Of a stretch of DNA of 33,166 nt, positions 1 to 7,773 are shown one piece after another. Origin of the DNA: CAG-390 sp045546615 (GTDB lineage: Bacteria > Bacillota > Clostridia > Oscillospirales > CAG-272). The first letter of the stretch is position 1, and every line of letters starts with the position of its first letter. The notes below the pieces were generated by a model that was not told the origin of the DNA, ran no database searches, and worked only from the letters and a program-made list of their open reading frames with translations. A program made the position numbers and the translations under genes. The stretch is taken from the NCBI GenBank assembly GCA_045546615.1, contig JAZQDD010000056.1, positions 1 through 33,166 on the forward strand, written 5' to 3'.

Positions 1-223
1 TGCGTTAAGGTGGCGGGAACGGCGAACCCTTTAGCGTCATTCCGAAGCTCTTACGAGCTACTTCGAGTAAGAGCGAGTGAATCTCGCCGTTTTTCCGCAG
101 AAAAACGGCGCTTGATGTTAGCACCCAACCGATTTATTGGGGATTAGCACTAAAAAACACGGCTACGCGCTACTTATGGTGATTGCACTACTTTAACTTT
201 GCACTCTGCACTTTGGTTTAAAA
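1..223. repeat. Intergenic repeat mosaic upstream of recF
   Basis: No gene is seen here. The stretch holds a perfect hairpin (arms 85-94 and 101-110, CGCCGTTTTT / AAAAACGGCG), then a module starting GCTTGATGTTAGCACCCAAC at about 111 and running to about 190. The same module recurs in reverse orientation at 11191-11267 and in the same orientation at 22808-22890. Near position 35 is a GCGTCATTCCGAA motif that is found again at the far right end of the window (33085-33142). The tail (193-213) is an inverted copy of a sequence downstream of recF. The canonical dnaA-dnaN neighbours would lie further left and are not visible. Confidence 0.75.
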
Positions 224-1373
224 ATGGAAGCTAAAAAGATAAAGGCTGAAAATTTCAGAAATATATGCTCGGCGGACGTTGAGTTTTCAAGCGGAGTCAA
301 TCTTCTTTACGGAAACAACGCGCAGGGAAAGACAAATCTGCTTGAGGCGGTCTGCTTTTTCTCGCTTGGAAAATCATTCCGCGGGGCAAAAGAGGGCGAA
401 TTTATCCGTTTTGAGGAAAAAAATGCCTCTATCTCGCTTGATTTTTCCGACAGCGTGCGAGAGCAGAACATTAAAATAGATTTTTTCCGCGACAAGCTCC
501 GCCACGTTGAGCAAAACGGCGTTAAAATAAGCCGTATGTCGGAAATGATAGGTGCGTTCAGGGCGGTAATGTTCTGCCCCGAGCATCTGAATATAATAAA
601 AGAAGGCCCGTCGATGCGCCGCGGCTATCTCGACGTGGCGATAAGCCAGCTCCGCCCGCTTTATCTGCGCTCGCTCCAACGCTATAACCACATTTTGGCG
701 CAAAGAAACAAGCTGATAAAAAACGCGGCGGCGGACAGGCGCAGCTTTGACGCGACTGTGGAATTTTGGTCGCAACAGCTTGCGCACGAGGCGGCAAATA
801 TTACTCGCTCGCGCCTTAAATATCTGCGGATGGTAGAGGAAGAGCTTAAAATATGCTTTTCTGAAATGACGGGCGAGAGAGAAATTCCGTCACTTGAATA
901 TGATTTTTCCTTTAAAATAGACAAAAATACCGCAGAAGACACAAAAAAATGCGAGGAAGCATTCTTCTCGCGCCTTATGTCCTCTCACGAGCGCGAGATC
1001 GCCGCAGGAGCAACGCTGTGGGGAATTCACAAGGATGACGTGGATATCAGGTTAAATGGCAAAAGCGCGCGTCTTTACGCCTCACAGGGGCAACAGCGTT
1101 CGCTTGCGCTTGGTCTTAAGCTATCGGAGAGCCGTATTTCGATGCGCGACACGGGAGAAGAGCCTGTGCTTTTGCTTGATGACGTGTTCTCGGAGCTTGA
1201 CGGCACGCGCAGAGAGTATCTGACAGAGAGAATGAAGCGCGGTCAGGTCATTATGACCGCTTGCGGTGACGTTGACCTTGGCGCGAACGTGAACGTTATA
1301 AACGTGGAAAAAGGAAATTATTTGCCTTACGGCAAATAAAGTGCAAAGTGCTAAGTGCAAAGTGCAAAGTTAA
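193..1373. repeat. 21-nt inverted repeat bracketing recF
   Basis: Positions 193-213 and 1353-1373 are inverted copies of one 21-nt sequence (core CTTTGCAC / GTGCAAAG) with a single mismatch. They lie immediately outside the recF start and stop. The right copy sits in a run of the unit AGTGCAA that repeats three times (1340-1370). A related direct run is present at 23128-23150. Confidence 0.8.
224..1339 (+). CDS. recF: DNA replication and repair protein RecF
   Basis: RecF is an SMC-like ABC ATPase that helps load RecA at stalled forks and single-strand gaps together with RecO and RecR. The 371-residue length is normal. Seen directly: the N-terminal FRN motif (residues 11-13), Walker A GNNAQGKT (30-37), an ABC signature around ASQGQQRSLAL, and Walker B LLLDD (316-320) followed by VFSELD. 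The order recF-remB-gyrB-gyrA is the standard Firmicutes one. The start ATG lies just after a repeat copy and has no clear Shine-Dalgarno; it gives the expected RecF N-terminus. Odd: the last codons (residues YLPYGK) are encoded by an 18-nt perfect palindrome at 1320-1337 that also occurs in the repeat array at 23.3 kb, so the C-terminus seems to have been rewritten by a repeat. Confidence 0.97.
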   Translation: MEAKKIKAENFRNICSADVEFSSGVNLLYGNNAQGKTNLLEAVCFFSLGKSFRGAKEGEFIRFEEKNASISLDFSDSVREQNIKIDFFRDKLRHVEQNGVKISRMSEMIGAFRAVMFCPEHLNIIKEGPSMRRGYLDVAISQLRPLYLRSLQRYNHILAQRNKLIKNAAADRRSFDATVEFWSQQLAHEAANITRSRLKYLRMVEEELKICFSEMTGEREIPSLEYDFSFKIDKNTAEDTKKCEEAFFSRLMSSHEREIAAGATLWGIHKDDVDIRLNGKSARLYASQGQQRSLALGLKLSESRISMRDTGEEPVLLLDDVFSELDGTRREYLTERMKRGQVIMTACGDVDLGANVNVINVEKGNYLPYGK

Positions 1374-1672
1374 GGTAGCTTTTTGCAAAGCAAAAAGCAT
1401 TCCTATTGAAAAAGCGAATACGGCTACGAACTATTAAAAGGCGATTGCAAACATAAGGCTCTCCCTGAGGGAGAGCTGGCGCGATAGCGACTGAGAGGGG
1501 GCGCGAAAGCCCTCTCCGTCGGCTACGCCGACACCTCTCCCAAAGGGCGAGGCAAATTGTAGGCGCGAACATTCAGCACACGGCTACGAACTATTTGAGG
1601 CGATTGCACACACAAGGGAGGCAAATAATGTAGCTTTTTGCCTTCGCAAAAAGCATTATAAAAGGATAAAAA
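1340..1672. repeat. Intergenic repeat mosaic between recF and remB
   Basis: No gene is seen. In order: AGTGCAA units (1340-1373); hairpin TAGCTTTTTGC-GCAAAAAGC (from 1376); an ACGGCTACGAACTATT...GCGATTGCA module (1420-1450); a block starting with a CTCTCCC/GGGAGAG hairpin (1458-1475) and running to the end motif GGCGCGAACA near 1571; a second ACGGCTACGAACTATT...GCGATTGCA module (1579-1608); and a second TAGCTTTTTGC-GCAAAAAGC hairpin (1631-1656). Each module has relatives at 11.0-11.6 kb or 22.8-23.2 kb. The mosaic separates two genes that are closely spaced in most Firmicutes. Confidence 0.75.
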
Positions 1673-1924
1673 ATGTTTTTACACGCGGGAAACAACAAAA
1701 ACATAAGAAAAAAGGACGTTATCGGTATTTTTGACACCGACAACGCTACTCTGTCCTCGCCTATCACAAAAAAATACCTCTCCGACGCCGAAAAGCGCGG
1801 TGAGGTCGAGTCGGCAGGCGATGATATTCCAAAATCATTTATTCTCTACCGCACGCCCGAGGGAACAAGGGTCTGTTTTTCCACCCTTTCCACCTCTGCT
1901 TTGGTCGGTAGAATGGAAAATTGA
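1673..1924 (+). CDS. remB: RemB-like extracellular matrix regulator (DUF370 family)
   Basis: Small 83-residue protein of the RemA/RemB (YaaB) family; the B. subtilis member acts in control of biofilm matrix genes. The family call rests on three things: the N-terminal pattern MFLHAGNN followed by DVIGIFD; a later PKSFIL / FSTLSTSAL pattern that resembles B. subtilis RemB (about 81 aa); and the exact position between recF and gyrB, where remB sits in Firmicutes. The start ATG has AAAGGA about 7 nt upstream. The stop codon (1922-1924) overlaps the first unit of the TTGAGAC repeat in front of gyrB. The target genes in this organism cannot be told from the window. Confidence 0.88.
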   Translation: MFLHAGNNKNIRKKDVIGIFDTDNATLSSPITKKYLSDAEKRGEVESAGDDIPKSFILYRTPEGTRVCFSTLSTSALVGRMEN

Positions 1925-1962
1925 GACTGTTTGAGACTTTTTAGACTGTTTCCGACAGAAAG

Positions 1963-1996
1963 TTGTCAGTCACAGCAGAAAAATATGGTTTATAAT
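1963..1996 (+). promoter_or_regulatory. Candidate gyrB promoter
   Basis: A perfect -10 TATAAT lies at 1991-1996, 35 nt before the gyrB start. The nearest good -35 (TTGTCA, 1963-1968) is 22 nt away, longer than the usual 17, so the -35 assignment is weak. Confidence 0.4.
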
Positions 1997-2031
1997 AGTA
2001 ATAAAGTATTTGAAAGGTACGGTTTACAAAA

Positions 2032-4086
2032 ATGACGGAAGAAAAAAAGACTCCCGAAACTGAACTTTTATCCTCTGATGACGAGGTAGCAGAGGTTGAG
2101 GAAGCCCCGGAAATTATAGAGCTTGACGAGGACGGCGAGATAGATACCGTGGTGGCGGACAACGCCTACACGGAAAACCAGATACAAGTCCTCGAAGGAC
2201 TTGAGGCGGTAAGAAAACGCCCCGGTATGTACATCGGTACTACCTCGGTGCGCGGTCTGCACCACCTTGTCAACGAGATAGTGGACAACTCCATAGACGA
2301 GGCTCTGGCGGGACACTGCGACCTTATCAAGGTCACCGTGAACCCCGACAACAGCATTACCATTGAGGATAACGGACGCGGTATTCCTGCGGGAATACAC
2401 CCAACGCAGGGTATTCCCACGCTTGAGGTGGTCTACACCATTCTTCACGCGGGCGGAAAATTCGGCGGTGACGGATATAAGATAGCGGGCGGTCTGCACG
2501 GCGTGGGCGCGTCGGTAGTTAACGCCCTTTCCGAGTGGCTTGAGGTAGTTGACGTTTACGACGGTGTGAAGTACACCGAACGCTTTGAGCACGGCGCGGT
2601 AGCGCGTCCCTTTACCTGCCTCGGTGCCGTTGCCGAGGGCGAAAAGAAGCACGGCGTGACGGTCACGTTCAAGCCCGACGGCGAGATATTTGAAACTACG
2701 ATATTTGATTACGAAACTCTGCTTAACCGTATGCGCGAGCAGGCATTCCTCAACGCGGGAGTGCGCATCCTGCTGACCGACGCGCGCCCCGAGGCGAACG
2801 GCAAGTGCGCAGATCTGCAATTCGAGGGCGGTATACGCAATTTCGTTACTTATCTGAACGCACAGCGCCACAACGAGGCAGTGCATGAGGACGTTATCTA
2901 TATGCGCGGTGAAAAGGGTACGTCGCAGGCTGAGATCGCTTTGCAGTACAACACCTCGTATAACGAAACGATACTGACCTTTGCCAACAACATGAACACC
3001 ATCGAGGGCGGTACGCACGAAACGGGCTTTAAATCCGCGCTGACGAGAGTTCTTAATAACTACGCAAAGAAAAAGGGCATTATCAAGGACGGCTCAAAGC
3101 CCCTCGGCGGTGAGGACGTGCGCGAGGGTATATGCGCCATAATCAGCGTTAAGCTCGAAAACGCGCAGTTTGAGTCACAGACCAAGGCAAAGCTCGGAAA
3201 CTCCGACATCCGTACGCTCGTCGACAGCACCGTGATGATAAAGCTGACCGAGTATTTTGAGGAGCATCCCGCAACCGCCAAAGCGATAATAGAAAAGGCA
3301 CTTGCCGCGTCCCGCGCACGCGAGGCGGCGAGAAAGGCAAGAGAAAATATCCGCCGCAAGGGACTTCTTGAAGGCTCAACCCTGCCCGGCAAGCTTGCCG
3401 ACTGTCAGGAGCGCGACGCGGCTCTGACCGAGATATATCTTGTAGAGGGAGACTCCGCAGGAGGCTCGGCAAAGGGCGGACGCGACTCCAAGTTCCAAGC
3501 TATTCTCCCCCTTCGCGGTAAGGTTTTGAACGTTGAAAAGAGCCGACTGGACAAGGTCTACTCCAACGTTTCGATAATACCCATCGTTCAGGCGCTCGGA
3601 TGCGGAATCGGCGAGGATTTTGACATCTCAAAGCTCCGCTACGGCAAGATAATCATAATGGCGGATGCCGACGTTGACGGCTCGCATATCAGAATACTTC
3701 TTCTGACCTTCTTCTTCCGCCACATGAAGCCCCTTATCGAGAACGGTCACGTTTATCTGGCACAGCCCCCGCTTTACAAGGTCTACAAGCGCGGAAAGAA
3801 CGGAAGCGAGCGTTACGCCTTCTCCGACGAGGAGCGCGACAGATACATCGAGGAGCTTGGCGGCACGAACGTCGAGGCTGACCGCTACAAAGGTCTTGGT
3901 GAGATGAACGCCGAACAGCTTTGGGAAACAACGATGAATCCCGAAAGCCGCATACTCCTGCGCGTGACTATGGAGGACGCCATGGCGTGCGACGAGACCT
4001 TCTCGTTGCTGATGGGAGACAAGGTCGAGCCGCGCCGCGAGTTTATTGAGGAAAACGCAAAATACGCACAAAACCTTGATATATAA
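2032..4086 (+). CDS. gyrB: DNA gyrase subunit B
   Basis: ATPase subunit of gyrase, which introduces negative supercoils with GyrA. GHKL ATPase motifs are visible: NEIVDNSIDEAL (general-base Glu82, Mg-binding Asn86), EDNGRG (Asp113) and the GGLHGVGASVVN lid. The TOPRIM domain has VEGDSAGG (Glu472) and DADVDG (Asp545, Asp547). The C-terminus ends YAQNLDI like B. subtilis GyrB. At 684 residues it is about 45 longer than the B. subtilis protein (638). The excess is almost all an acidic N-terminal tail (residues 1-43, rich in Glu/Asp) before the conserved ENQIQVLEGLEAVRKRPGMYIG-type segment. GAAAGG lies 14 nt before the ATG. A later start cannot be excluded, but the reading frame is open and acidic throughout. 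Confidence 0.98.
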   Translation: MTEEKKTPETELLSSDDEVAEVEEAPEIIELDEDGEIDTVVADNAYTENQIQVLEGLEAVRKRPGMYIGTTSVRGLHHLVNEIVDNSIDEALAGHCDLIKVTVNPDNSITIEDNGRGIPAGIHPTQGIPTLEVVYTILHAGGKFGGDGYKIAGGLHGVGASVVNALSEWLEVVDVYDGVKYTERFEHGAVARPFTCLGAVAEGEKKHGVTVTFKPDGEIFETTIFDYETLLNRMREQAFLNAGVRILLTDARPEANGKCADLQFEGGIRNFVTYLNAQRHNEAVHEDVIYMRGEKGTSQAEIALQYNTSYNETILTFANNMNTIEGGTHETGFKSALTRVLNNYAKKKGIIKDGSKPLGGEDVREGICAIISVKLENAQFESQTKAKLGNSDIRTLVDSTVMIKLTEYFEEHPATAKAIIEKALAASRAREAARKARENIRRKGLLEGSTLPGKLADCQERDAALTEIYLVEGDSAGGSAKGGRDSKFQAILPLRGKVLNVEKSRLDKVYSNVSIIPIVQALGCGIGEDFDISKLRYGKIIIMADADVDGSHIRILLLTFFFRHMKPLIENGHVYLAQPPLYKVYKRGKNGSERYAFSDEERDRYIEELGGTNVEADRYKGLGEMNAEQLWETTMNPESRILLRVTMEDAMACDETFSLLMGDKVEPRREFIEENAKYAQNLDI

Positions 4087-4414
4087 TGTTTAAATACTTT
4101 TCCACACCATGTGGAAAAGTATGTCTAAAAAGTCTCAAAAGTCTCAAAATTTTTGGAAAAAAAAGCTGAAAAAAATCGCTTTCCAACACATTTTCAACAT
4201 GGATGAAAATTTTCCACATAGTTTTTGTGGATTCCACATTTTTCAAGAACGCTGTGAATTCCTTGGTTTTTCGGGCATTTTTTGAAAAAGTGTTGAAAAA
4301 TACGCTTTTCAACAGAGTGTTGAGACAAAGTAGACTGCTTATCCACACCCCTTGCCGAAAAATTAAAGGCAAGATGTGGAAAACTGCCTAAAAAGATATT
4401 GGAAGGTACTTAAA
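4087..4414. promoter_or_regulatory. DnaA-box-rich spacer between gyrB and gyrA
   Basis: AT-rich, no gene. DnaA-box-like 9-mers: TTTTCCACA at 4098-4106 and, inverted, 4110-4118 (together a 13-bp-arm palindrome, 4094-4122); TTTCCAACA 4180-4188; TTTTCAACA 4191-4199; TTTTCCACA 4210-4218; overlapping inverted boxes in TGTGGATTCCACA 4226-4238; TTTTCAACA pair inverted at 4291-4299 and 4306-4314; consensus TTATCCACA 4339-4347; TTTTCCACA inverted 4375-4383. A small hairpin CTTGCC/GGCAAG lies at 4351-4373. This may be an origin-type DnaA binding region or DnaA control of gyrA. I found no clear DnaA-trio unwinding element and no consensus gyrA promoter. Confidence 0.7.
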
Positions 4415-6892
4415 GTGGAAAACAAAAACGACCTGACGTTTGAAAATCAGAAAATAGTTAACGTGGAGATGGATGCCGAGGTGAAGCGCTCGTTTATCGA
4501 GTATTCCATGTCGGTAATCACGTCCCGCGCCCTGCCCGACGTGCGCGACGGTATGAAGCCCGGTCAGCGCCGTGTAATGTGGGCAATGTACGAGGATAGG
4601 CTGACCTCGGACAGACCCTTCCGTAAGTCCGCAACCACCGTCGGTAACGTGCTTGGTAGATACCATCCGCACGGCGACTCGTCCGTTTACGGTACGATGG
4701 TGCGTATGGCGCAGGATTTCTCGCTCCGCTACCCCCTCGTTGAGGGAAGCGGTAACTTCGGTTCGGTAGACGGCGACCCGCCTGCCGCATACCGTTATAC
4801 AGAGGCGCGTCTTGCCAAGATATCCGACGAGATATTGAGGGACATCGACAAAAACGTTGTTCCCATGATGCGCAACTTTGACAACAGACTTGAAGAGCCG
4901 ACGGTTCTCCCCTCGCGCTTCCCCAATCTGCTCGTAAACGGCTCGGTCGGTATTGCCGTCGGTATGGCGACGAATATCCCGCCCCACAACCTCGGTGAGA
5001 TAATAGATGCCGTAAGCTACCGCATGGACAACCCCACTTGCGACGTTGACGAGCTGATGCAGTACGTTAAAGGCCCTGATTTCCCCACTTACGGCATAAT
5101 TTACGGCATTAACGGCATTCGCGAGGCTTACCGCACGGGTAAGGGCAAGATAATGGTACGTGCGCGCGCCGAGGTCGAGGAGGACAAGCACCGTATAATC
5201 ATTACGGAAATTCCCTACGCCGTAAACAAGAGCATGCTTTGCGAGGCTATTGCAGATCTCGTTAAGGACAAGCGTATAGAGGGCATTACGGGACTGCGCG
5301 ACGAGTCGGGCAAGAACGGAATGCGCATAGTGGTCGAATACCGCCGTGACGCGAACGGCGAAATAATCCTAAAACAGCTTTATAAATACTCCCAGCTTGA
5401 GGATACCTGCGCGGTAAATATGCTCGCGCTTGTTGACGGCGAGCCGAAGATACTCTCGCTTGACCGCATAATCGACGAGTATATCAAGCACCAAGAGGAA
5501 GTTATCATCCGCCGTACCGAGTTTGACCTGTCCAAAGCCAAGGCACGCGCCCACATACTTGAGGGCTACAAAATAGCTATGGCTAATATCGACGAGATAG
5601 TTGAGCTTATGAAGACCTCGCCCTCGATACCCGAGTCGAAGATAAGACTGTGCGAGCGTTACGGTCTTACCGAAATTCAGGCGCAGGCGATAGTTGAGAT
5701 GACGCTCGGCAGACTGACGGGACTTGAGCAGGACAAGATAACGGACGAGCTTCAAAAGCTCTACACCCTTATCGAGGAGCTTTCCGCGATACTCGGCGAT
5801 ATGGGAAAGGTAAAACAGATAATAAAGGACGAGCTTGCCGAGATAAAGCGCAAGTACGCCGACGAGCGCCGCACCGAGATAGTTGAGGCGGCAGACGACA
5901 TCCTTCTTGAGGACCTTATCGAGCGCCACGAATGCGTTATCACCATAACGCATTCGGGATATATCAAGCGTTTGCCCGCCGACACCTACTCCGCGCAGAA
6001 CCGCGGCGGCAAGGGCATTATCGGTATGTCAACGAAGGACGAGGACTTTATCGAAAAGGTAATGGTCGTTGGAAGCCACTCGTACCTTATGATGTTTACA
6101 AGCACGGGCAAGGTATACCTGCGTAAGGCGTATATGATTCCCGAGGCGAGCCGTACCGCAAAAGGTTCGAACATCGTAAATATCCTTGAGCTTGAGAACG
6201 GCGAGAAGATAACCGCCATAATCTCGCTTGCCGACTTTGAAAACAGCGACGAAAAGTATCTGACTATGGTAACGCGCAAAGGCGTTATCAAGCGCAGTAT
6301 TCTGACTGAATATGAATTCCACCGCAAGGGCGGAAAGATAGCTATCGGTCTTGACGAGGGCGACGAGCTTGTTTCCGTGCTTCTGACCGAGGGACAGAGC
6401 GATATCATCATCGCCTCGGCTGACGGATGCGCCGTAAGATTTACCGAAAAGGGCGCGCGCACGATGGGCAGAACTGCACGCGGCGTTCGCGGCATAACCC
6501 TTCGCGGAGACGATTACGTTGCGGGCGTTATCGCCATTGAGGATGATAAAAAGCTCCTTACCATCACGCAAAACGGCTTTGGAAAGCGCACGGAGTTTGA
6601 TGAATTCCGCCTGATGAAGAATCGCGGCGGTATGGGCGTGGTTTGCCACAACGTCAATGAAAAAACGGGCAGGATAGCGGGTATTGCCGCCGTTGACGGA
6701 AGTGAGGATATGATGATAATCACCGACGGCGGAACGATAATCCGTACTCCCGTCGACGGTGTTCCCGTTTACTCACGCTCCGCATCGGGCGTTATCGTAA
6801 TGCGCCTTGGCGACGGACAGTCCTGCGCCAGCTTTACAACGCTTCCCCACAGCGAGGGCGAGGACGCGGCACAGACCGAAACAGAGGAATAA
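4415..6892 (+). CDS. gyrA: DNA gyrase subunit A
   Basis: Breakage-reunion subunit of gyrase. I chose the GTG at 4415: it has GGAAGG 8 nt upstream (4401-4406), while the in-frame ATG at 4376 lies inside a DnaA-box-like site and lacks a Shine-Dalgarno. This gives 825 residues, normal for GyrA. Seen: the N-terminal MDAEVKRSFIEYSMSVI-type segment, the quinolone-pocket region GRYHPHGDSSVYGTMVRMAQ, the active-site Tyr128 in AAYRYTEARL, and the GyrA box QNRGGKG (528-534), which marks a true gyrase rather than topoisomerase IV. The C-terminal beta-pinwheel is full length and ends in a short acidic tail. The following lipoprotein gene starts 6 nt after the stop. Confidence 0.98.
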   Translation: MENKNDLTFENQKIVNVEMDAEVKRSFIEYSMSVITSRALPDVRDGMKPGQRRVMWAMYEDRLTSDRPFRKSATTVGNVLGRYHPHGDSSVYGTMVRMAQDFSLRYPLVEGSGNFGSVDGDPPAAYRYTEARLAKISDEILRDIDKNVVPMMRNFDNRLEEPTVLPSRFPNLLVNGSVGIAVGMATNIPPHNLGEIIDAVSYRMDNPTCDVDELMQYVKGPDFPTYGIIYGINGIREAYRTGKGKIMVRARAEVEEDKHRIIITEIPYAVNKSMLCEAIADLVKDKRIEGITGLRDESGKNGMRIVVEYRRDANGEIILKQLYKYSQLEDTCAVNMLALVDGEPKILSLDRIIDEYIKHQEEVIIRRTEFDLSKAKARAHILEGYKIAMANIDEIVELMKTSPSIPESKIRLCERYGLTEIQAQAIVEMTLGRLTGLEQDKITDELQKLYTLIEELSAILGDMGKVKQIIKDELAEIKRKYADERRTEIVEAADDILLEDLIERHECVITITHSGYIKRLPADTYSAQNRGGKGIIGMSTKDEDFIEKVMVVGSHSYLMMFTSTGKVYLRKAYMIPEASRTAKGSNIVNILELENGEKITAIISLADFENSDEKYLTMVTRKGVIKRSILTEYEFHRKGGKIAIGLDEGDELVSVLLTEGQSDIIIASADGCAVRFTEKGARTMGRTARGVRGITLRGDDYVAGVIAIEDDKKLLTITQNGFGKRTEFDEFRLMKNRGGMGVVCHNVNEKTGRIAGIAAVDGSEDMMIITDGGTIIRTPVDGVPVYSRSASGVIVMRLGDGQSCASFTTLPHSEGEDAAQTETEE

Positions 6893-6898
6893 TGCCGC

Positions 6899-7747
6899 AT
6901 GAAAGCATATAAATTTATTATTGCCGTCTTATGCCTTGTTCTGTTTTCCGCCGCGCTTCCGTCCTGCTCGAGTCCGCCCGAGTTTGCGACGGTGAGGGAT
7001 GAATTTATCGCCCTTATCGAGGCGTCAACCGAGATAAACGATATCTTTTTCGGAGAGGGTTTGCCCGTTTATGACCGCGAGGAATGCACTTGGAGAGACG
7101 ATATACTGAAATTCCACGATGAAAGCCGGACGTATTACTATATCCTGAAGGACGAGAATTACGGCACGGTCATAAAGTATATCCAAAACGGTACAAAGAA
7201 AAACGTATATCTGCACAAGACCGATAAAAAAGAGGACGGCACGGCAGTGTACGAGGCAAACGGATTTTACTACTACCCCATCGACGGTTACGTTGAAAAG
7301 GAGATACACTACGTTTACGACGAAAAATCCCCCGTAAACTACGACTACGTGCTGGCGGATGCGAAATATCAGACGATAGATTCGATAAAGGCGGCGGCAG
7401 AAAAGGTCTACACCCCCGAATTTCTTACCACGGTCTACAAAACCGCCTTTGAGGGACTTGTTTCCGACACGGGAGGAATGATATACGCGCGATATTCCGA
7501 GTCAAACAGCGAATTTTTTATGAAATCCAATAAGTTTGAGCCGTATTTCACCACGCACACAGCATACGATTTTTCAACCATGGAGATGACCTCGCCCTCG
7601 CGCGCGGATTACGTGAACGTCACCGTCACCGCAAGCGGCAGGCATTTTGATTACGAAACGGCGCAGATAGTTACCGAAAGCTATCAGAAAACGCTGAAAT
7701 TTGTACTGACTGAGGGCGGCTGGCGACTCGACAGCCCCACATATTAA
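6899..7747 (+). CDS. Putative lipoprotein of unknown function
   Basis: A 282-residue protein with a typical lipoprotein signal peptide: MKAYK, a hydrophobic stretch at residues 6-20, and a lipobox LPSC with Cys23 as the lipidated residue. The mature part is rich in Tyr, Asp and Lys and I do not recognise its family. It starts 6 nt after gyrA and its ribosome-binding GAGGAA lies inside the gyrA 3' end, so translation may be coupled to gyrA. The next genes encode two dipeptidases, but no functional link can be shown. It probably sits on the outer face of the cell membrane. Confidence 0.8.
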   Translation: MKAYKFIIAVLCLVLFSAALPSCSSPPEFATVRDEFIALIEASTEINDIFFGEGLPVYDREECTWRDDILKFHDESRTYYYILKDENYGTVIKYIQNGTKKNVYLHKTDKKEDGTAVYEANGFYYYPIDGYVEKEIHYVYDEKSPVNYDYVLADAKYQTIDSIKAAAEKVYTPEFLTTVYKTAFEGLVSDTGGMIYARYSESNSEFFMKSNKFEPYFTTHTAYDFSTMEMTSPSRADYVNVTVTASGRHFDYETAQIVTESYQKTLKFVLTEGGWRLDSPTY

Positions 7748-7773
7748 CGCATTTTAATCAAATGGAGGACAAA

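Larger units (their letters stand above)
1921..4147. repeat. 25-nt inverted repeat bracketing gyrB
   Basis: Positions 1921-1946 and 4123-4147 are inverted copies that differ only by one extra G in the left copy. Each contains two TTGAGAC units and one TTTTTAGAC unit; the shared uninterrupted core is TTGAGACTTTTTAGAC (1931-1946, reverse complement at 4123-4138). A degenerate direct copy, TTGAGACAAAGTAGAC, lies at 4320-4335 ahead of gyrA. Confidence 0.85.

Noticed and set aside
2068..3018. 316-codon open frame antisense to gyrB
   Set aside because: gyrB is conserved over this whole stretch; the antisense product has no family features.
4094..4122. Palindrome after gyrB as an intrinsic terminator
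   Set aside because: The stem is AT-rich, has no T tract right after it and is better explained as two inverted DnaA boxes.
4376..4414. Upstream ATG start for gyrA
   Set aside because: It overlaps a DnaA-box-like sequence and has no Shine-Dalgarno; the GTG at 4415 has GGAAGG at good spacing and gives the normal length.
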